Assembly: GCF_014268655.2 (NCBI RefSeq)
Contig: NZ_JABWQX020000001.1
Coordinates: 3,750,001-3,814,000 of the forward strand
Origin: Pseudomonas marvdashtae
GTDB lineage: Bacteria > Pseudomonadota > Gammaproteobacteria > Pseudomonadales > Pseudomonadaceae
Direction: 5' to 3'
Length of the DNA stretch: 64,000 nucleotides
In this document: piece after piece, positions 20,975-31,400 of the stretch
Layout: every line of letters begins with the position of its first letter
How positions within the stretch are numbered: the stretch's first letter is position 1
The notes under the pieces: model-generated
The model's input: only the letters and a program-made list of their open reading frames with translations
What the model was told of the DNA's origin: nothing
Databases searched by the model: none
Program-made: the position numbers and the translations under genes

Positions 20975-22753
20975 TTAATGAATCCCTTCATCCTGTTGAC
21001 TGAACTGCAACGCCGCCAACCGCGCATACAGCGCATTACCAGCAACCAATTCCTGATGCGTACCCACCGCAACCACCTTGCCCTGGTCCATCACCGCGAT
21101 TCGGTCGGCGTTCTTCACCGTGGCCAGACGGTGGGCAATGACCAGCGTGGTGCGGTTCTTCATCAGGCTGGGCAGGGCTTGCTGGATCAGGTGTTCACTT
21201 TGCGCATCGAGGGCGCTGGTCGCCTCGTCCAGCAGCAGGATCGGCGCGTCCACCAACAACGCCCGGGCGATGGCCAGGCGCTGGCGCTGGCCTCCAGAAA
21301 GTCCGAGGCCGCCATCGCCCAGGTGGGTACCGTAGCCGTCGGGCATTTTTTCAATGAAATCGTGGGCGTGGGCAATGCGCGCGGCTTCGCGGACTTGCTC
21401 GGCGGTGGCGTCGGGGTTGCCGTAGCGGATGTTTTCTTCAACCGTGCCAAAAAACAATGCAGGGCTTTGCGACACCAGGGCGAAGTGACGGCGCAGGTCC
21501 AGCGGATCGAGCTGGGTCAGCGGCACGCCATCGATCAGAATCGCTCCCTCGACCGGGTCGTAGAAACGCAGCAACAAGTCATAAACCGTTGATTTGCCGG
21601 CGCCGGACGGCCCGACCAGCGCCAGGGTTTCACCGGCCCTGACGGTCAAGTCCAGCCCATCGACCGCGAAACGCTCCGGTCGGGACGGATAGGAAAACCG
21701 TACGCCTTCAAGCCGCAGATCGCCGCGCACCCTCGGCGGCAATGTAACAAGGCCAGAAGCCGGCGACTGGATGACATTTTCCGAACGCAGCAACTCGGCA
21801 ATACGCTCGGCCGCGCCGGCCGCTCGCTGCAGCTCGCCGATCACCTCGCTCAGGGTACCGAAGGCACTCCCGACGATCATGCTGTAGAACACGAACGCCG
21901 CCAGCTCACCGCCGGAAATCCGCCCAGCGATCACGTCCATGCCGCCGACCCAGAGCATCACGCCCACGGCCCCCAGCACCAATACGATCACCAGCGTGAT
22001 CAGCCAGGCCCGCTGGGTAATTCGTTTGCGGGCCGTGTCGAAGGCCTGCTCCACAGTGGTGGCGAAACGACGCTCATCCTGGACTTGATGATTGTAGGCC
22101 TGCACCGTCTTGATCTGGCCGAGGGTTTCGGAGACGTAGCTGCCCACATCGGCGATACGGTCCTGGCTCTCACGCGACAGGCTTCGCACACGGCGGCCGA
22201 AAATCAGGATCGGCGCCAGTACCAGCGGCAGGGCAATGACCACAATGCTGGTGAGCTTGGGGTTGGTGATGAATAACAGCACAATGCCGCCGATCACCAT
22301 CAGCAGGTTGCGCAGGAACAACGAGAGCGATGAGCCGATCACCGATTGCAACAGCGTTGTGTCAGCCGTCAAGCGAGACTGGATCTCCGAACTGCGGTTG
22401 TTTTCATAAAAGCCAGGGTGCAAGTACACCAAATGGTTGAACACCTGCCGCCGGATATCGGCCACTACCCGCTCGCCGATCCACGACACCAGGTAGAAAC
22501 GCGAAAACGTACCGATCGCCAGCCCGACCACCAAGACCATGAACAGGCCGATGGACTGATTGAGCAGCTGCGGTGAGCGGGTCATGAAGCCCTGGTCCAC
22601 CAGCAACCGGATGCCCTGCCCCATGGACAAGGTAATGGCGGCCGTGGCAATCAGCGCCAGCAAAGCGCCGATGACCTGCTTGCGGTAAGGGGCGATGAAG
22701 CCGCTGGCCAAGCGTATGGCACGGCGATGTCGAGAAGAAAGCATTGAGAGCAT
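20975..22753 (-). CDS. ABC exporter, fused permease and ATPase (MsbA-like)
   Basis: A 592-residue half-transporter. Six membrane helices (about 20-300) are followed by one ATPase domain with Walker A GPSGAGKST, signature LSGGQRQRLAIARAL and Walker B ILLLDEATSALD. It should work as a homodimer and export a lipid or drug-like substrate, which cannot be told from sequence. The start is uncertain: ATG at 22753 (MLSMLSSRHRR) or 22744; the frame is open further upstream with a hydrophobic but untypical text. It is followed by the fic gene on the same strand with a 61-bp gap. Confidence 0.9.
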   Translation of the reverse strand: MLSMLSSRHRRAIRLASGFIAPYRKQVIGALLALIATAAITLSMGQGIRLLVDQGFMTRSPQLLNQSIGLFMVLVVGLAIGTFSRFYLVSWIGERVVADIRRQVFNHLVYLHPGFYENNRSSEIQSRLTADTTLLQSVIGSSLSLFLRNLLMVIGGIVLLFITNPKLTSIVVIALPLVLAPILIFGRRVRSLSRESQDRIADVGSYVSETLGQIKTVQAYNHQVQDERRFATTVEQAFDTARKRITQRAWLITLVIVLVLGAVGVMLWVGGMDVIAGRISGGELAAFVFYSMIVGSAFGTLSEVIGELQRAAGAAERIAELLRSENVIQSPASGLVTLPPRVRGDLRLEGVRFSYPSRPERFAVDGLDLTVRAGETLALVGPSGAGKSTVYDLLLRFYDPVEGAILIDGVPLTQLDPLDLRRHFALVSQSPALFFGTVEENIRYGNPDATAEQVREAARIAHAHDFIEKMPDGYGTHLGDGGLGLSGGQRQRLAIARALLVDAPILLLDEATSALDAQSEHLIQQALPSLMKNRTTLVIAHRLATVKNADRIAVMDQGKVVAVGTHQELVAGNALYARLAALQFSQQDEGIH

Positions 22754-23001
22754 CCGATAATGCAGCAGGAAAAGGACGGCCAGCGGCAACGAAACGCAGC
22801 GGAACCAAATTGAATCGAAATGAGTCAGGTTAAATATGACCAGCGGCACCAATGACTAGATGTTATCGGTCTAACGTCTGACTGGAAACGCACCGCCTTT
22901 TCTGGTTCAGTGGGGTTGTCGTCATGAACCTTCAAGGAGTGTCATGGCTCGGTCACCTGACGACAGTACGATAGGCACGCAACCTGATGAGGAGACAGGC
23001 C

Positions 23002-23181
23002 ATGTCCTTGCAACACAGCAGCGACGATAAGATTCAAGTGATTCGCACGCAACCGGACCAGTCCCTGGGCTGCTCGTTCATCGATGCCCAAGGGCGCGAA
23101 GTCCCGATCACCGAAGACATGATCCAGGAAGCTTGCAGCGAACTGGAAAAACGACTGGTCAAGCCAGCCGAACAAAAGTGA
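23002..23181 (+). CDS. Small conserved hypothetical protein
   Basis: A 59-residue acidic and soluble protein (MSLQHSSDDKIQVIRTQPDQ). GGAG lies seven bases before the ATG, and a terminator follows 20 bases after the stop, so it forms its own short transcription unit. Similar short proteins occur in other Pseudomonas genomes as I recall. No domain is recognised. Confidence 0.75.
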   Translation: MSLQHSSDDKIQVIRTQPDQSLGCSFIDAQGREVPITEDMIQEACSELEKRLVKPAEQK

Positions 23182-23200
23182 TACAACCCGTTTTCAATTG

Positions 23201-23227
23201 AACCCGACCTTGACGTCGGGTTTTTTA
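23201..23227 (+). terminator. Intrinsic terminator
   Basis: AACCCGAC and GTCGGGTT flank a short loop, followed by TTTTT on the plus strand. It ends the 59-residue gene and may also act for pdxB from the other side. Confidence 0.88.
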
Positions 23228-23263
23228 TGCCTGGCGCCTCGCAGCCCTTGGGGTGCATGGCGC

Positions 23264-24406
23264 TTACAAGGTGGTGGCGCCCAGCGCCGCTACGATCTGT
23301 TGCAAGGCTGGGGACTGCCCTTCGATACGCACCTTCAAGCTGTCGATCTCGCGCCGTGGCGGATAGAACTTGCGCAGTGCGTCGAAGGCGCTGCGCTGTT
23401 CGCTGGCCGTACCCACCAGGCTGCGGCGAAAATCCGCATCGTCGCGACGCGGGTCGTACACGCTGCGGCACAACGCCGCGAGGGCCCAGGCCGGGTCGGC
23501 TTCGGCGTCCAGCGTCACGCCACCCAGCCAAGGGCGGGGCAACAGATCGGCCAAGCTGACTTCGACCGGTCGTTGGAGAAAACCGCACAAGGCTTCGTAG
23601 ATCTGCGCCGTGCCGCGCTGGCGACCGTCAAGGCTGTAGCCGGCAATGTGCGGGGTGGCGATGACGCACAGGTCGGCCAGGTCAACATCGACTGTCGGCT
23701 CCTGTTCCCAGACATCCAGCACCGCTTGCAAGTCCTCGCGTTCCAACAGCACTTCGCGCAGCGCCACGTTGTCGATGACCGGGCCGCGAGCTGCGTTGAT
23801 CAGCCACGTGCCAGGCTTGAGGCTGTTCAACCGGTGCTCATCGAATAGATGCCAGGTAGGCTGCTCCCCACCACGGGTCAAGGGTGTGTGCAGGCTGATG
23901 ACATCGCACTGCTCGACAATCTGCTCCAGGCTCAGGTAATCACCGTCCTCGAGCGCCTGGCGCGGCGGATCGCAGACTTTCACATTCCAACCCAGGCCTT
24001 TGAGCACCTCGACTAACCGCCCGCCCACTTGGCCCGCCCCGACCACGCCAAAAGTACGTTGCGCAAGGCTTGCGCCTTCGATTTCCGCCAGGGTCATCAG
24101 GCTGCCCAGCACGTAGTCCACCACGCCACGAGCGTTACAGCCCGGCGCACTGGCCCAGCGAATGCCGGCCTCGGCAAAATACTCCAGGTCCAGGTGATCA
24201 GTACCGATGGTGCAGGTACCGACGAAGCGCACCTTGCTGCCAGTCAGCAATGCCCGATTGACTTGGCTGACCGAACGCACCAGCAACACATCAGCCTGCT
24301 CGACCAGCGCCCGGTCGATACTCCGTCCCGGCACCCGGCGGATTTCACCGAAGCCCTGGAAAAAAGCATCGAGCAGAGGAATGTTTTCGTCGGCAACAAT
24401 CAGCAT
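23264..24406 (-). CDS. pdxB: Erythronate-4-phosphate dehydrogenase
   Basis: A 380-residue D-2-hydroxyacid dehydrogenase of the PdxB type. It oxidises 4-phosphoerythronate in the DXP-dependent route to pyridoxal phosphate. The NAD-binding motif is [15 protein letters not shown] (about residue 122). The catalytic Arg is in [10 protein letters not shown], and the His in [13 protein letters not shown]. The C-terminal dimerisation domain (from about 290) separates PdxB from SerA-like relatives. The start at [12 protein letters not shown] gives the family length; a much longer frame upstream is antisense to the MATE gene and not real. Confidence 0.96.
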   Translation of the reverse strand: MLIVADENIPLLDAFFQGFGEIRRVPGRSIDRALVEQADVLLVRSVSQVNRALLTGSKVRFVGTCTIGTDHLDLEYFAEAGIRWASAPGCNARGVVDYVLGSLMTLAEIEGASLAQRTFGVVGAGQVGGRLVEVLKGLGWNVKVCDPPRQALEDGDYLSLEQIVEQCDVISLHTPLTRGGEQPTWHLFDEHRLNSLKPGTWLINAARGPVIDNVALREVLLEREDLQAVLDVWEQEPTVDVDLADLCVIATPHIAGYSLDGRQRGTAQIYEALCGFLQRPVEVSLADLLPRPWLGGVTLDAEADPAWALAALCRSVYDPRRDDADFRRSLVGTASEQRSAFDALRKFYPPRREIDSLKVRIEGQSPALQQIVAALGATTL

Positions 24407-24583
24407 GGCGCAGCTCCTTTGGCGGGGTTGGCAGTGTAGGCGTTCCGCTGGCCCTGTGCATTCCCAATGATGTCGTGGCGAGGGGTAGCGGCGATTACAA
24501 ATCCCCAACACAGGTTTTTTCCTGACCATTGCGTCAAGGCGTAGAATGCGCCGCCACGCGCTAATTTTTCGGACGCTCCGCCT

Positions 24584-25987
24584 GTGAATCCTGTCATCGA
24601 AAACCCCACGACTCTCACCCGCCCGGCCCGGGTTCGCCTGGAGCTCAAGACGTTGCTGGCCCTGGCACTGCCGATCATGGTGGCGCAACTGGCGACCACC
24701 GCCATGGGTTTTGTCGATGCGGTGATGGCCGGCCGGGTCGGGCCGCGGGATCTTGCGGCAGTGGCGCTGGGCAATTCGATCTGGGTCCCGGTGTTCCTGT
24801 TGATGACCGGTACGCTGCTGGCCACTACCCCGAAGGTGGCCCAGCGTTTCGGTGCGGGAACGTTCGACCAGATCGGCCCACTGGTTCGCCAGGCGCTGTG
24901 GCTGGCGCTGGTGGTGGGATTGATCGCGACGCTGGCGCTGTTCAGCGCCGAACCGATCTTGCACATCATGAAGGTCGATCCCGAGCTGATCGGCCCGTGC
25001 ATGGAATACCTGCGGGGCATCGGCACCGGTCTGCCGGCGGTGGCGTTATATCATGTGCTGCGCTGCTTCAGCGACGGCTTGGGGCGTACGCGACCGGCGA
25101 TGGTACTGGGCCTGTGCGGCCTGGCGCTGAACATTCCGCTCAACTACATCTTCATTTATGGACACCTGGGCGTTCCCGCCATGGGCGGCGTCGGTTGCGG
25201 TTGGGCCACGGCCATCGTGATGTGGTTCATGGCGGCAGGCATGGCGGCCTGGACACGCTGGGCACCGGCCTATCAGTCGAGTCGTTTGTTCGCTCGTTTC
25301 GATTGGCCGCAAGGATCGGTGATCAAGCGCCTGCTGGGCATCGGCCTGCCCATTGGTATTGCAGTGTTTGCTGAGTCGAGCATCTTCGCGGTCATCGCGC
25401 TGCTGATCGGCAGCCTCGGCGCCACGGTGGTGGCCGGGCATCAGATCGCCCTGAACTTCAGTTCACTGGTGTTCATGATCCCCTACTCCCTGGGCATGGC
25501 CGTGACGGTGCGGGTCGGCCAGGCGCTGGGCCGCGGCCAGCCACGGGAAGCGCGCTTCGCCGCCGGTGTCGGCATGGGCACGGCGCTGGCGTACGCCTGC
25601 CTGTCGGCGAGCCTGATGTTCGCGCTGCGCGCGCCCATCGCCGCGATCTACACCGCCGATCCCGTGGTGATCCAGGTGGCGTCGATGCTGATCGTCTACG
25701 CGGCGCTGTTCCAGTTTTCCGATGCGATACAGGTCACGGCGGCAGGTGCGTTGCGTGGCTATCAGGATACGCGCGTGACGATGATCCTGACGTTGTTCGC
25801 TTATTGGGGTATCGGCCTGCCGGTGGGTTACGCATTGGGACTGACCGACTGGCTCGGCGATGCAAGCGGTCCGAGCGGATTGTGGCAGGGCTTGATCGTA
25901 GGCTTGAGTTGCGCGGCGCTGATGCTTTCGATCCGCCTGGCACGCAGCGCACGCAAGCAAATCCGCATCAGCCGCTCGACGGATTAA
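24584..25987 (+). CDS. MATE-family multidrug efflux pump
   Basis: A 467-residue membrane protein with twelve predicted helices in two related halves, each starting with a MATE motif ([24 protein letters not shown] and [20 protein letters not shown]). Such pumps export cationic drugs in exchange for Na+ or H+. It resembles NorM and P. aeruginosa PmpM. The start is GTG at 24584. It is divergent from pdxB and convergent with tusA; the two stop codons overlap by four bases. Confidence 0.93.
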   Translation: MNPVIENPTTLTRPARVRLELKTLLALALPIMVAQLATTAMGFVDAVMAGRVGPRDLAAVALGNSIWVPVFLLMTGTLLATTPKVAQRFGAGTFDQIGPLVRQALWLALVVGLIATLALFSAEPILHIMKVDPELIGPCMEYLRGIGTGLPAVALYHVLRCFSDGLGRTRPAMVLGLCGLALNIPLNYIFIYGHLGVPAMGGVGCGWATAIVMWFMAAGMAAWTRWAPAYQSSRLFARFDWPQGSVIKRLLGIGLPIGIAVFAESSIFAVIALLIGSLGATVVAGHQIALNFSSLVFMIPYSLGMAVTVRVGQALGRGQPREARFAAGVGMGTALAYACLSASLMFALRAPIAAIYTADPVVIQVASMLIVYAALFQFSDAIQVTAAGALRGYQDTRVTMILTLFAYWGIGLPVGYALGLTDWLGDASGPSGLWQGLIVGLSCAALMLSIRLARSARKQIRISRSTD

Positions 25988-26235
25988 GCGAGTTTCTTGC
26001 GGATCCAGTAGAGGTAGGTGCCATCCACTTCGTCCTGGTCCACCAACTCGTGGTCAAGGAACACGCAAAACTTGGGAATATCGCGGCGGGTCGAAGGGTC
26101 GGTGGCGATGACTTTCAACAGCCCTCCGGGAACCAGGTCGCGAATATGCTGGTGCAGCATCATCACCGGTTCCGGGCAATTGAGGCCGGTGGCGTCCAGT
26201 GTGCCGTCGACCGGCGCGTCGTTCATTTCACTCAT
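25984..26235 (-). CDS. tusA: Sulfurtransferase TusA family protein
   Basis: An 83-residue protein of the TusA/SirA fold. The active Cys lies in [18 protein letters not shown], the full CPEP signature. It takes persulfide sulfur from IscS and passes it on, for example to mnm5s2U34 tRNA modification. The end (IRKKLA) overlaps the stop of the MATE gene. Downstream of rlmM on the same strand, separated by a REP pair. Confidence 0.93.
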   Translation of the reverse strand: MSEMNDAPVDGTLDATGLNCPEPVMMLHQHIRDLVPGGLLKVIATDPSTRRDIPKFCVFLDHELVDQDEVDGTYLYWIRKKLA

Positions 26236-26303
26236 GTTCTACTCCTGAAACTGGCCGGCATTGTCGCGTAATGCCGGCGCTCTTAACAGATGTCCATCAT
26301 CCC

Positions 26304-26415
26304 TGTGGCGAGGGAGCTTGCTCCCGCTCGGCTGCGAAGCAGTCGTCGCTTTTGGGAACCCAGCAGGGCATTGGGGTTGCTTCGCAACCCAGCGGGAGCA
26401 AGCTCCCTCGCCACA
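26304..26415. repeat. Inverted REP pair
   Basis: Two copies of a palindrome with core GGGAGCAAGCTCCC, one at 26304-26328 and one at 26391-26415, face each other across 62 bases that also fold (GGTTGCTTCGCAACC). It lies between rlmM and tusA. This is the common fluorescent-pseudomonad REP doublet. Confidence 0.92.
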
Positions 26416-26433
26416 AAAGCTCGCTACATGGAG

Positions 26434-27507
26434 TCAGCGGGACTTCGGCTTTTTCGTATCCAACCGTCGCAGATGGCACGTCACTTCCTCGCGGTCGTGA
26501 TACAGCTGCTTGCAACCAATCTCGACCTTGATGCCCCGGGCCTTGAACCCCTCGGCGATACGCTCGAGCAGGCGCTTGACCTCGGCATAGCGCTGTTTCA
26601 TCGGCAGCTTCAAGTTGACCACCGCTTCGCGGCAATGCCCCTCGCCAATCCACTCTTCCAGCATCGCCGCGTTGCGCGCGGGCTTCTCGACGATGTCGCA
26701 GACCATCCAGTCCACCGGCTGCTTGGGCTTGAACGTGAAGCCGTCCGCCATCAAGTGCTGCACCAGGCCGGTATCCATCAGGCTTTCAGCCATCGGGCCG
26801 TTGTCGATGGCCGTCACCAGCATGCCACGGTTGACCAGTTGCCAGGTCCAGCCGCCCGGCGCGGCGCCGAGGTCGACGCCGGTCATGTCGCTGTGCAGGC
26901 GTTCGTCCCACTGGTCGCGAGGAATGAAATGGTGCCAGGCCTCCTCCAGCTTGAGTGTCGAACGGCTCGGCGCTTCCCGGGGGAACTTCAGGCGCGGGAT
27001 GCCCATCGGCCACATCGCTGAATTGTTGGACTCCGCCAGCCCCAGGAAAACCTCCCGGCCACTTTTGAACGTCAGCAGCAGGCGCGGCTTGAGCGGATCG
27101 TCCACCAGCTTGCCGGCTCCGCTCAACGCCTTGCGCAACGGACCTTCGAATTTTTTGCAGAAATTCGACAGCTCCTTGCCGTCATTGGTGTCGACCACTT
27201 CCAGCCATAGACTGCCGCAGGTCGGGAAAGCCGTCATGTGGGCAAGGATGACGCTGATGCGGTCGGTTTCCGGCAAGTCAATGAACGTGCCTCGCGCCCA
27301 CTGGCGCGGAAAGATCAGCTCGGCAAACCGCTGTCCACGCATCAACCGCTCGGCGCCGTCCTGTTCGGTGCAGACAAATTCGGCGCAGGCACTGGCCGTT
27401 TTGGCCTTGGCGTAGCCGGCCACGTTGAGCCGCGCGGCGTGTTCGGCGATCTCCGAACAGACCTCGCCCTCGAATCCCGGTCGGCAGTGCATGAAAAGCG
27501 TATTCAT
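26434..27507 (-). CDS. rlmM: 23S rRNA 2'-O-ribose C2498 methyltransferase RlmM
   Basis: A 357-residue protein. The N-terminal THUMP-like region (about 1-170) is followed by a Rossmann methyltransferase domain with the SAM motif VDLGAAPGGWTWQL (near 219). The catalytic K-D-K-E set of 2'-O methyltransferases is readable: Lys in RLKFPRE, Asp in MVCDIVEKP, Lys in NLKLPMKQ and Glu near the C-terminus. It modifies C2498 of 23S rRNA with SAM. Divergent from acnA. Confidence 0.95.
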   Translation of the reverse strand: MNTLFMHCRPGFEGEVCSEIAEHAARLNVAGYAKAKTASACAEFVCTEQDGAERLMRGQRFAELIFPRQWARGTFIDLPETDRISVILAHMTAFPTCGSLWLEVVDTNDGKELSNFCKKFEGPLRKALSGAGKLVDDPLKPRLLLTFKSGREVFLGLAESNNSAMWPMGIPRLKFPREAPSRSTLKLEEAWHHFIPRDQWDERLHSDMTGVDLGAAPGGWTWQLVNRGMLVTAIDNGPMAESLMDTGLVQHLMADGFTFKPKQPVDWMVCDIVEKPARNAAMLEEWIGEGHCREAVVNLKLPMKQRYAEVKRLLERIAEGFKARGIKVEIGCKQLYHDREEVTCHLRRLDTKKPKSR

Positions 27508-27679
27508 TGAAACTCCGTAGCAAAGCCTGTCACGAAAACCGCCGCATGATAGCGGAGTTCGGAACCGCGAACCTTGCTATAGAGTCCAGTGATTAGTCAT
27601 ACGCTCAAAACAGGGCTAGGTTAAAGGCTCTGTCCGTTCCGTCAGTCCGTAGCCGTGCGGACTCAAAGGAGTGATTTCA

Positions 27680-30421
27680 ATGCCGTCCCTCGATAGCCTG
27701 AAAACCCTTAAAACGCTGCAAGTCGACGCCAAGACCTATCACTATTTCAGCCTGCCGGACGCCGCGCGCAGCCTGGGCGACCTCGACAAGCTGCCCATGT
27801 CCTTGAAAGTGCTGTTGGAAAACCTGCTGCGCTGGGAAGATGAAAAAACCGTCACCGGCGCCGACCTCAAGGCCTTGGCCGGATGGTTGAAGGAGCGCCG
27901 CTCCGACCGCGAGATTCAATACCGCCCGGCACGGGTGCTGATGCAGGACTTTACCGGCGTGCCAGCCGTGGTCGACCTGGCCGCCATGCGCGCCGCCGTG
28001 GAAAGGGCCGGCGGCGATCCCCAGCGGATCAACCCGTTGTCACCGGTGGATCTGGTGATCGACCACTCGGTGATGGTGGACAAGTTCGCCAGCAGCCAAG
28101 CGTTCGAGCAGAACGTCGACATCGAAATGCAGCGCAACGGCGAACGCTACGCTTTCCTGCGCTGGGGCCAGAGTGCTTTCGACAATTTCAGCGTGGTGCC
28201 GCCGGGCACCGGCATCTGCCATCAGGTCAACCTTGAATACCTGGGCCGCACCGTCTGGACCAAAGAGGCAGACGGACGCACCTATGCCTTCCCTGACACC
28301 TTGGTGGGTACCGATTCCCACACCACCATGATCAATGGCCTGGGCGTGCTCGGCTGGGGCGTCGGCGGGATCGAGGCGGAAGCGGCGATGCTCGGCCAAC
28401 CGGTGTCGATGCTGATTCCCGAGGTCGTCGGCTTCAAACTCGTTGGCAAGCTGCGCGAAGGCATCACCGCTACCGACCTGGTGCTGACCGTCACGCAAAT
28501 GCTGCGCAAGAAGGGCGTGGTGGGCAAATTCGTCGAATTCTATGGTGATGGACTTGCCGACCTGCCGCTGGCCGACCGCGCGACCATTGCCAATATGGCG
28601 CCGGAATACGGCGCCACGTGCGGTTTCTTCCCGGTGGACGACGTGACGCTGGATTATCTGCGCCTGTCCGGCCGCCCGGCCGAAACGGTGAAACTGGTGG
28701 AAGCCTATTGCAAAGCCCAGGGACTGTGGAGGCTGCCAGGCCAGGAACCGGTGTTCACCGACACGCTGGAATTGGACATGGGCAGCGTCGAAGCCAGCCT
28801 CGCCGGGCCCAAACGTCCCCAGGACCGGGTCTCGCTACCGAATGTCGGCCAAGCCTTCAGCGATTTCCTGGGGCTGCAGGTCAAACCCACCAGTAAAGAA
28901 GAAGGCCGCCTGGAAAGTGAAGGTGGCGGCGGCGTCGCGGTGGGCAATGCCGACCAAGTGGGCGAAGCCGAGTATGAGTTCGAAGGCCAGACCCATCGCT
29001 TGAAAAATGGTGCGGTGGTGATTGCCGCCATTACCTCCTGCACCAATACCTCCAACCCCAGCGTAATGATGGCGGCTGGATTGCTGGCAAAAAAAGCCGT
29101 GGAAAAAGGCCTGACCCGCAAGCCTTGGGTCAAGAGCTCCCTGGCGCCGGGTTCCAAGGTGGTGACCGATTACTACAACGCCGCGGGCCTGACCGAATAC
29201 CTCGACAAGCTCGGCTTCGACCTGGTGGGCTACGGTTGCACGACCTGTATCGGCAATTCGGGGCCACTGCCCGATCCTATTGAAAAAGCCATCCAGAAGG
29301 CTGACCTGACCGTCGCCTCGGTGCTGTCGGGTAATCGCAACTTCGAAGGCCGGGTGCATCCGCTGGTGAAAACCAACTGGCTGGCCTCACCGCCGCTGGT
29401 GGTTGCCTATGCGTTGGCCGGCACCGTGCGCATCGACATCAGCAGCGAACCGTTGGGCAACGACCGGGACGGCAACCCGGTGTATCTGCGGGACATCTGG
29501 CCCAGCAGCCAGGAAGTGGCCGCCGCCGTGGCCCAGGTCAACACCAGCATGTTCCATAAGGAATATGCCGCCGTGTTCGCTGGTGACGAGCAATGGCAAG
29601 CCATCGAGGTGCCGCAAGCGGCGACTTATGTCTGGCAGGACGACTCCACTTACATCCAGCATCCGCCGTTCTTCGACGACATTGGCGGGCCACCACCGGT
29701 GGTCAGGAACGTCGAGGGCGCACGGATCCTGGCATTGTTAGGCGACTCGGTGACCACCGACCACATCTCCCCCGCGGGCAACATCAAGACGGACAGCCCA
29801 GCCGGCCACTACCTGCGCGAACAAGGCGTAGAGCCACGGGACTTCAACTCCTACGGCTCGCGGCGCGGCAATCATCAGGTGATGATGCGCGGCACCTTTG
29901 CCAATATCCGCATCCGCAACGAGATGCTCGGCGGCGAAGAAGGCGGCAATACGATCTACATCCCCAGTGGCGAACGCATGCCAATCTATGATGCCGCCAT
30001 GCTGTACCAGGCCATGGGCACGCCACTGGTGGTGATCGCAGGACAGGAATACGGCACGGGTTCGAGCCGGGACTGGGCTGCCAAGGGTACGAACCTGCTG
30101 GGGGTCAAGGCGGTGATCGCCGAGAGCTTCGAGCGTATCCACCGTTCCAACCTGGTGGGCATGGGCGTGCTGCCCTTGCAGTTCAAGCTGGATCAGAACC
30201 GCAAGAGCCTGAACCTCACGGGCAAGGAAACCCTGGATATCCTCGGCTTGAGCGACATCGAGTTGACGCCGCGCATGAACCTGCCCGTGGTCATCACCCG
30301 CGAGGACGGCAGTCAGGAGCGGATTGAAGTGTTGTGTCGGATCGACACCTTGAACGAGGTGGAATATTTCAAGGCCGGCGGCATCTTGCACTACGTCCTA
30401 CGGCAATTGATTGCGGCATAA
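27680..30421 (+). CDS. acnA: Aconitate hydratase A
   Basis: A 913-residue monomeric aconitase. It interconverts citrate and isocitrate in the TCA cycle. The three cluster cysteines are in [11 protein letters not shown] and [14 protein letters not shown] (about 440-510). The swivel domain holds the substrate Arg in [13 protein letters not shown]. The ATG at 27680 follows AAGGAGTG; a GTG three codons earlier overlaps that ribosome site and is unlikely. A terminator follows the stop. Confidence 0.98.
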   Translation: MPSLDSLKTLKTLQVDAKTYHYFSLPDAARSLGDLDKLPMSLKVLLENLLRWEDEKTVTGADLKALAGWLKERRSDREIQYRPARVLMQDFTGVPAVVDLAAMRAAVERAGGDPQRINPLSPVDLVIDHSVMVDKFASSQAFEQNVDIEMQRNGERYAFLRWGQSAFDNFSVVPPGTGICHQVNLEYLGRTVWTKEADGRTYAFPDTLVGTDSHTTMINGLGVLGWGVGGIEAEAAMLGQPVSMLIPEVVGFKLVGKLREGITATDLVLTVTQMLRKKGVVGKFVEFYGDGLADLPLADRATIANMAPEYGATCGFFPVDDVTLDYLRLSGRPAETVKLVEAYCKAQGLWRLPGQEPVFTDTLELDMGSVEASLAGPKRPQDRVSLPNVGQAFSDFLGLQVKPTSKEEGRLESEGGGGVAVGNADQVGEAEYEFEGQTHRLKNGAVVIAAITSCTNTSNPSVMMAAGLLAKKAVEKGLTRKPWVKSSLAPGSKVVTDYYNAAGLTEYLDKLGFDLVGYGCTTCIGNSGPLPDPIEKAIQKADLTVASVLSGNRNFEGRVHPLVKTNWLASPPLVVAYALAGTVRIDISSEPLGNDRDGNPVYLRDIWPSSQEVAAAVAQVNTSMFHKEYAAVFAGDEQWQAIEVPQAATYVWQDDSTYIQHPPFFDDIGGPPPVVRNVEGARILALLGDSVTTDHISPAGNIKTDSPAGHYLREQGVEPRDFNSYGSRRGNHQVMMRGTFANIRIRNEMLGGEEGGNTIYIPSGERMPIYDAAMLYQAMGTPLVVIAGQEYGTGSSRDWAAKGTNLLGVKAVIAESFERIHRSNLVGMGVLPLQFKLDQNRKSLNLTGKETLDILGLSDIELTPRMNLPVVITREDGSQERIEVLCRIDTLNEVEYFKAGGILHYVLRQLIAA

Positions 30422-30436
30422 AAAGAAGCGTCTTAC

Positions 30437-30467
30437 AAAAACACCGCCCGTTATGAGCGGTGTTTTT
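30437..30467 (+). terminator. Terminator of acnA
   Basis: AAAACACCGC and GCGGTGTTTT form a ten-base stem with a T5 tail, beginning 16 bases after the acnA stop. Confidence 0.9.
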
Positions 30468-30473
30468 GTATGG

Positions 30474-30489
30474 GTCTGCCTATAATTCC
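30474..30489 (+). promoter_or_regulatory. Promoter-like motif before the CPBP gene
   Basis: GTCTGCCTATAATTCC holds a perfect TATAAT box. No -35 is visible at the usual distance. The same 16-mer with one change stands before the first ccoN gene at 33746-33761. The CPBP start lies 46 bases downstream. Confidence 0.55.
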
Positions 30490-30535
30490 CGCCGACTCCG
30501 ACAGCCCCGCCCGTTTCAGCCTCAAAGGATGTGAC

Positions 30536-31324
30536 ATGCCTGCCCTGCCTTGGCCGTACCTGGCCCTTCTATCGATCGGTTATGGCCTGGCCCTGGTCTA
30601 TGGTCACTTGGCTTGGACTGCGATTATTTCGGTCGCGCTGTTGCTGTTCGCCGGGTACGCGGTTCGCCAGCGACAGACGCCGGTCGGGCAATTCCTGGGG
30701 CACTGCTTGTTCGTTGTATTGGCGGTCGCCCTGGCGCTGCACTGGATGCCGGGTTTTTTCAACGGGCGGGTGATTGCGGCGCAACGCTTTACCGACGATG
30801 CCGCGCGGTTCGCCATGTATTTGAACCAAGACAAACCGTTGATCGGCTTCTGGCTGTTACTGGCCTGTCCATGGATCGTCGGTCGGCGCTCGTTTCGCTT
30901 GTCTGTCTACGCCACAGCCCAAGGTCTTTGCTTGAGCGCGGTATTGGCCTTGGGCGGAGCCATGCTGCTGGGCATGATCCACTGGGCACCGAAATGGCCG
31001 GACCAGGCCTGGCTGTGGGTGCTCAATAATCTTTTGTTGGTGACCTTGGTGGAGGAAGCGCTGTTTCGTGGCTACATTCAGGGTGGCCTGAGCCGACGCT
31101 TCAAACATCTGCGCCAAGGTGACGACCTCGCATTGCTGCTCGCCTCGCTGCTGTTCGGCCTGGTGCATGCTGGCGCCGGTTGGCAATGGGTACTGCTGTC
31201 GGGCCTGGCCGGGATCGGTTACGGCCTGGCCTATCGGTTTGGCGGCCTGAGCGCGGCGATTGCCACGCATTTTGGCCTCAACCTGCTGCATTTCGCCCTA
31301 TTTACCTACCCGATGCTGGCGTGA
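30536..31324 (+). CDS. CPBP-family intramembrane metalloprotease
   Basis: A 262-residue protein with about eight membrane segments. The ABI/CPBP motifs are in order: EEALFRG (about 180), FGLVHAG (about 209) and HFGLNLLH (about 248), giving the two Glu and the His residues of the proposed metal site. Such enzymes cleave prenylated or peptide substrates in the membrane; the substrate here is unknown. AAAGGATG precedes the ATG. It sits between acnA and aer, as in P. aeruginosa. Confidence 0.9.
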   Translation: MPALPWPYLALLSIGYGLALVYGHLAWTAIISVALLLFAGYAVRQRQTPVGQFLGHCLFVVLAVALALHWMPGFFNGRVIAAQRFTDDAARFAMYLNQDKPLIGFWLLLACPWIVGRRSFRLSVYATAQGLCLSAVLALGGAMLLGMIHWAPKWPDQAWLWVLNNLLLVTLVEEALFRGYIQGGLSRRFKHLRQGDDLALLLASLLFGLVHAGAGWQWVLLSGLAGIGYGLAYRFGGLSAAIATHFGLNLLHFALFTYPMLA

Positions 31325-31400
31325 TACCGCCGGGCAGAATTTCTTCAACAAAAAGCTGACGGTGCCGACAACCTTTCAAAGCCTTGCGGACTACACCACC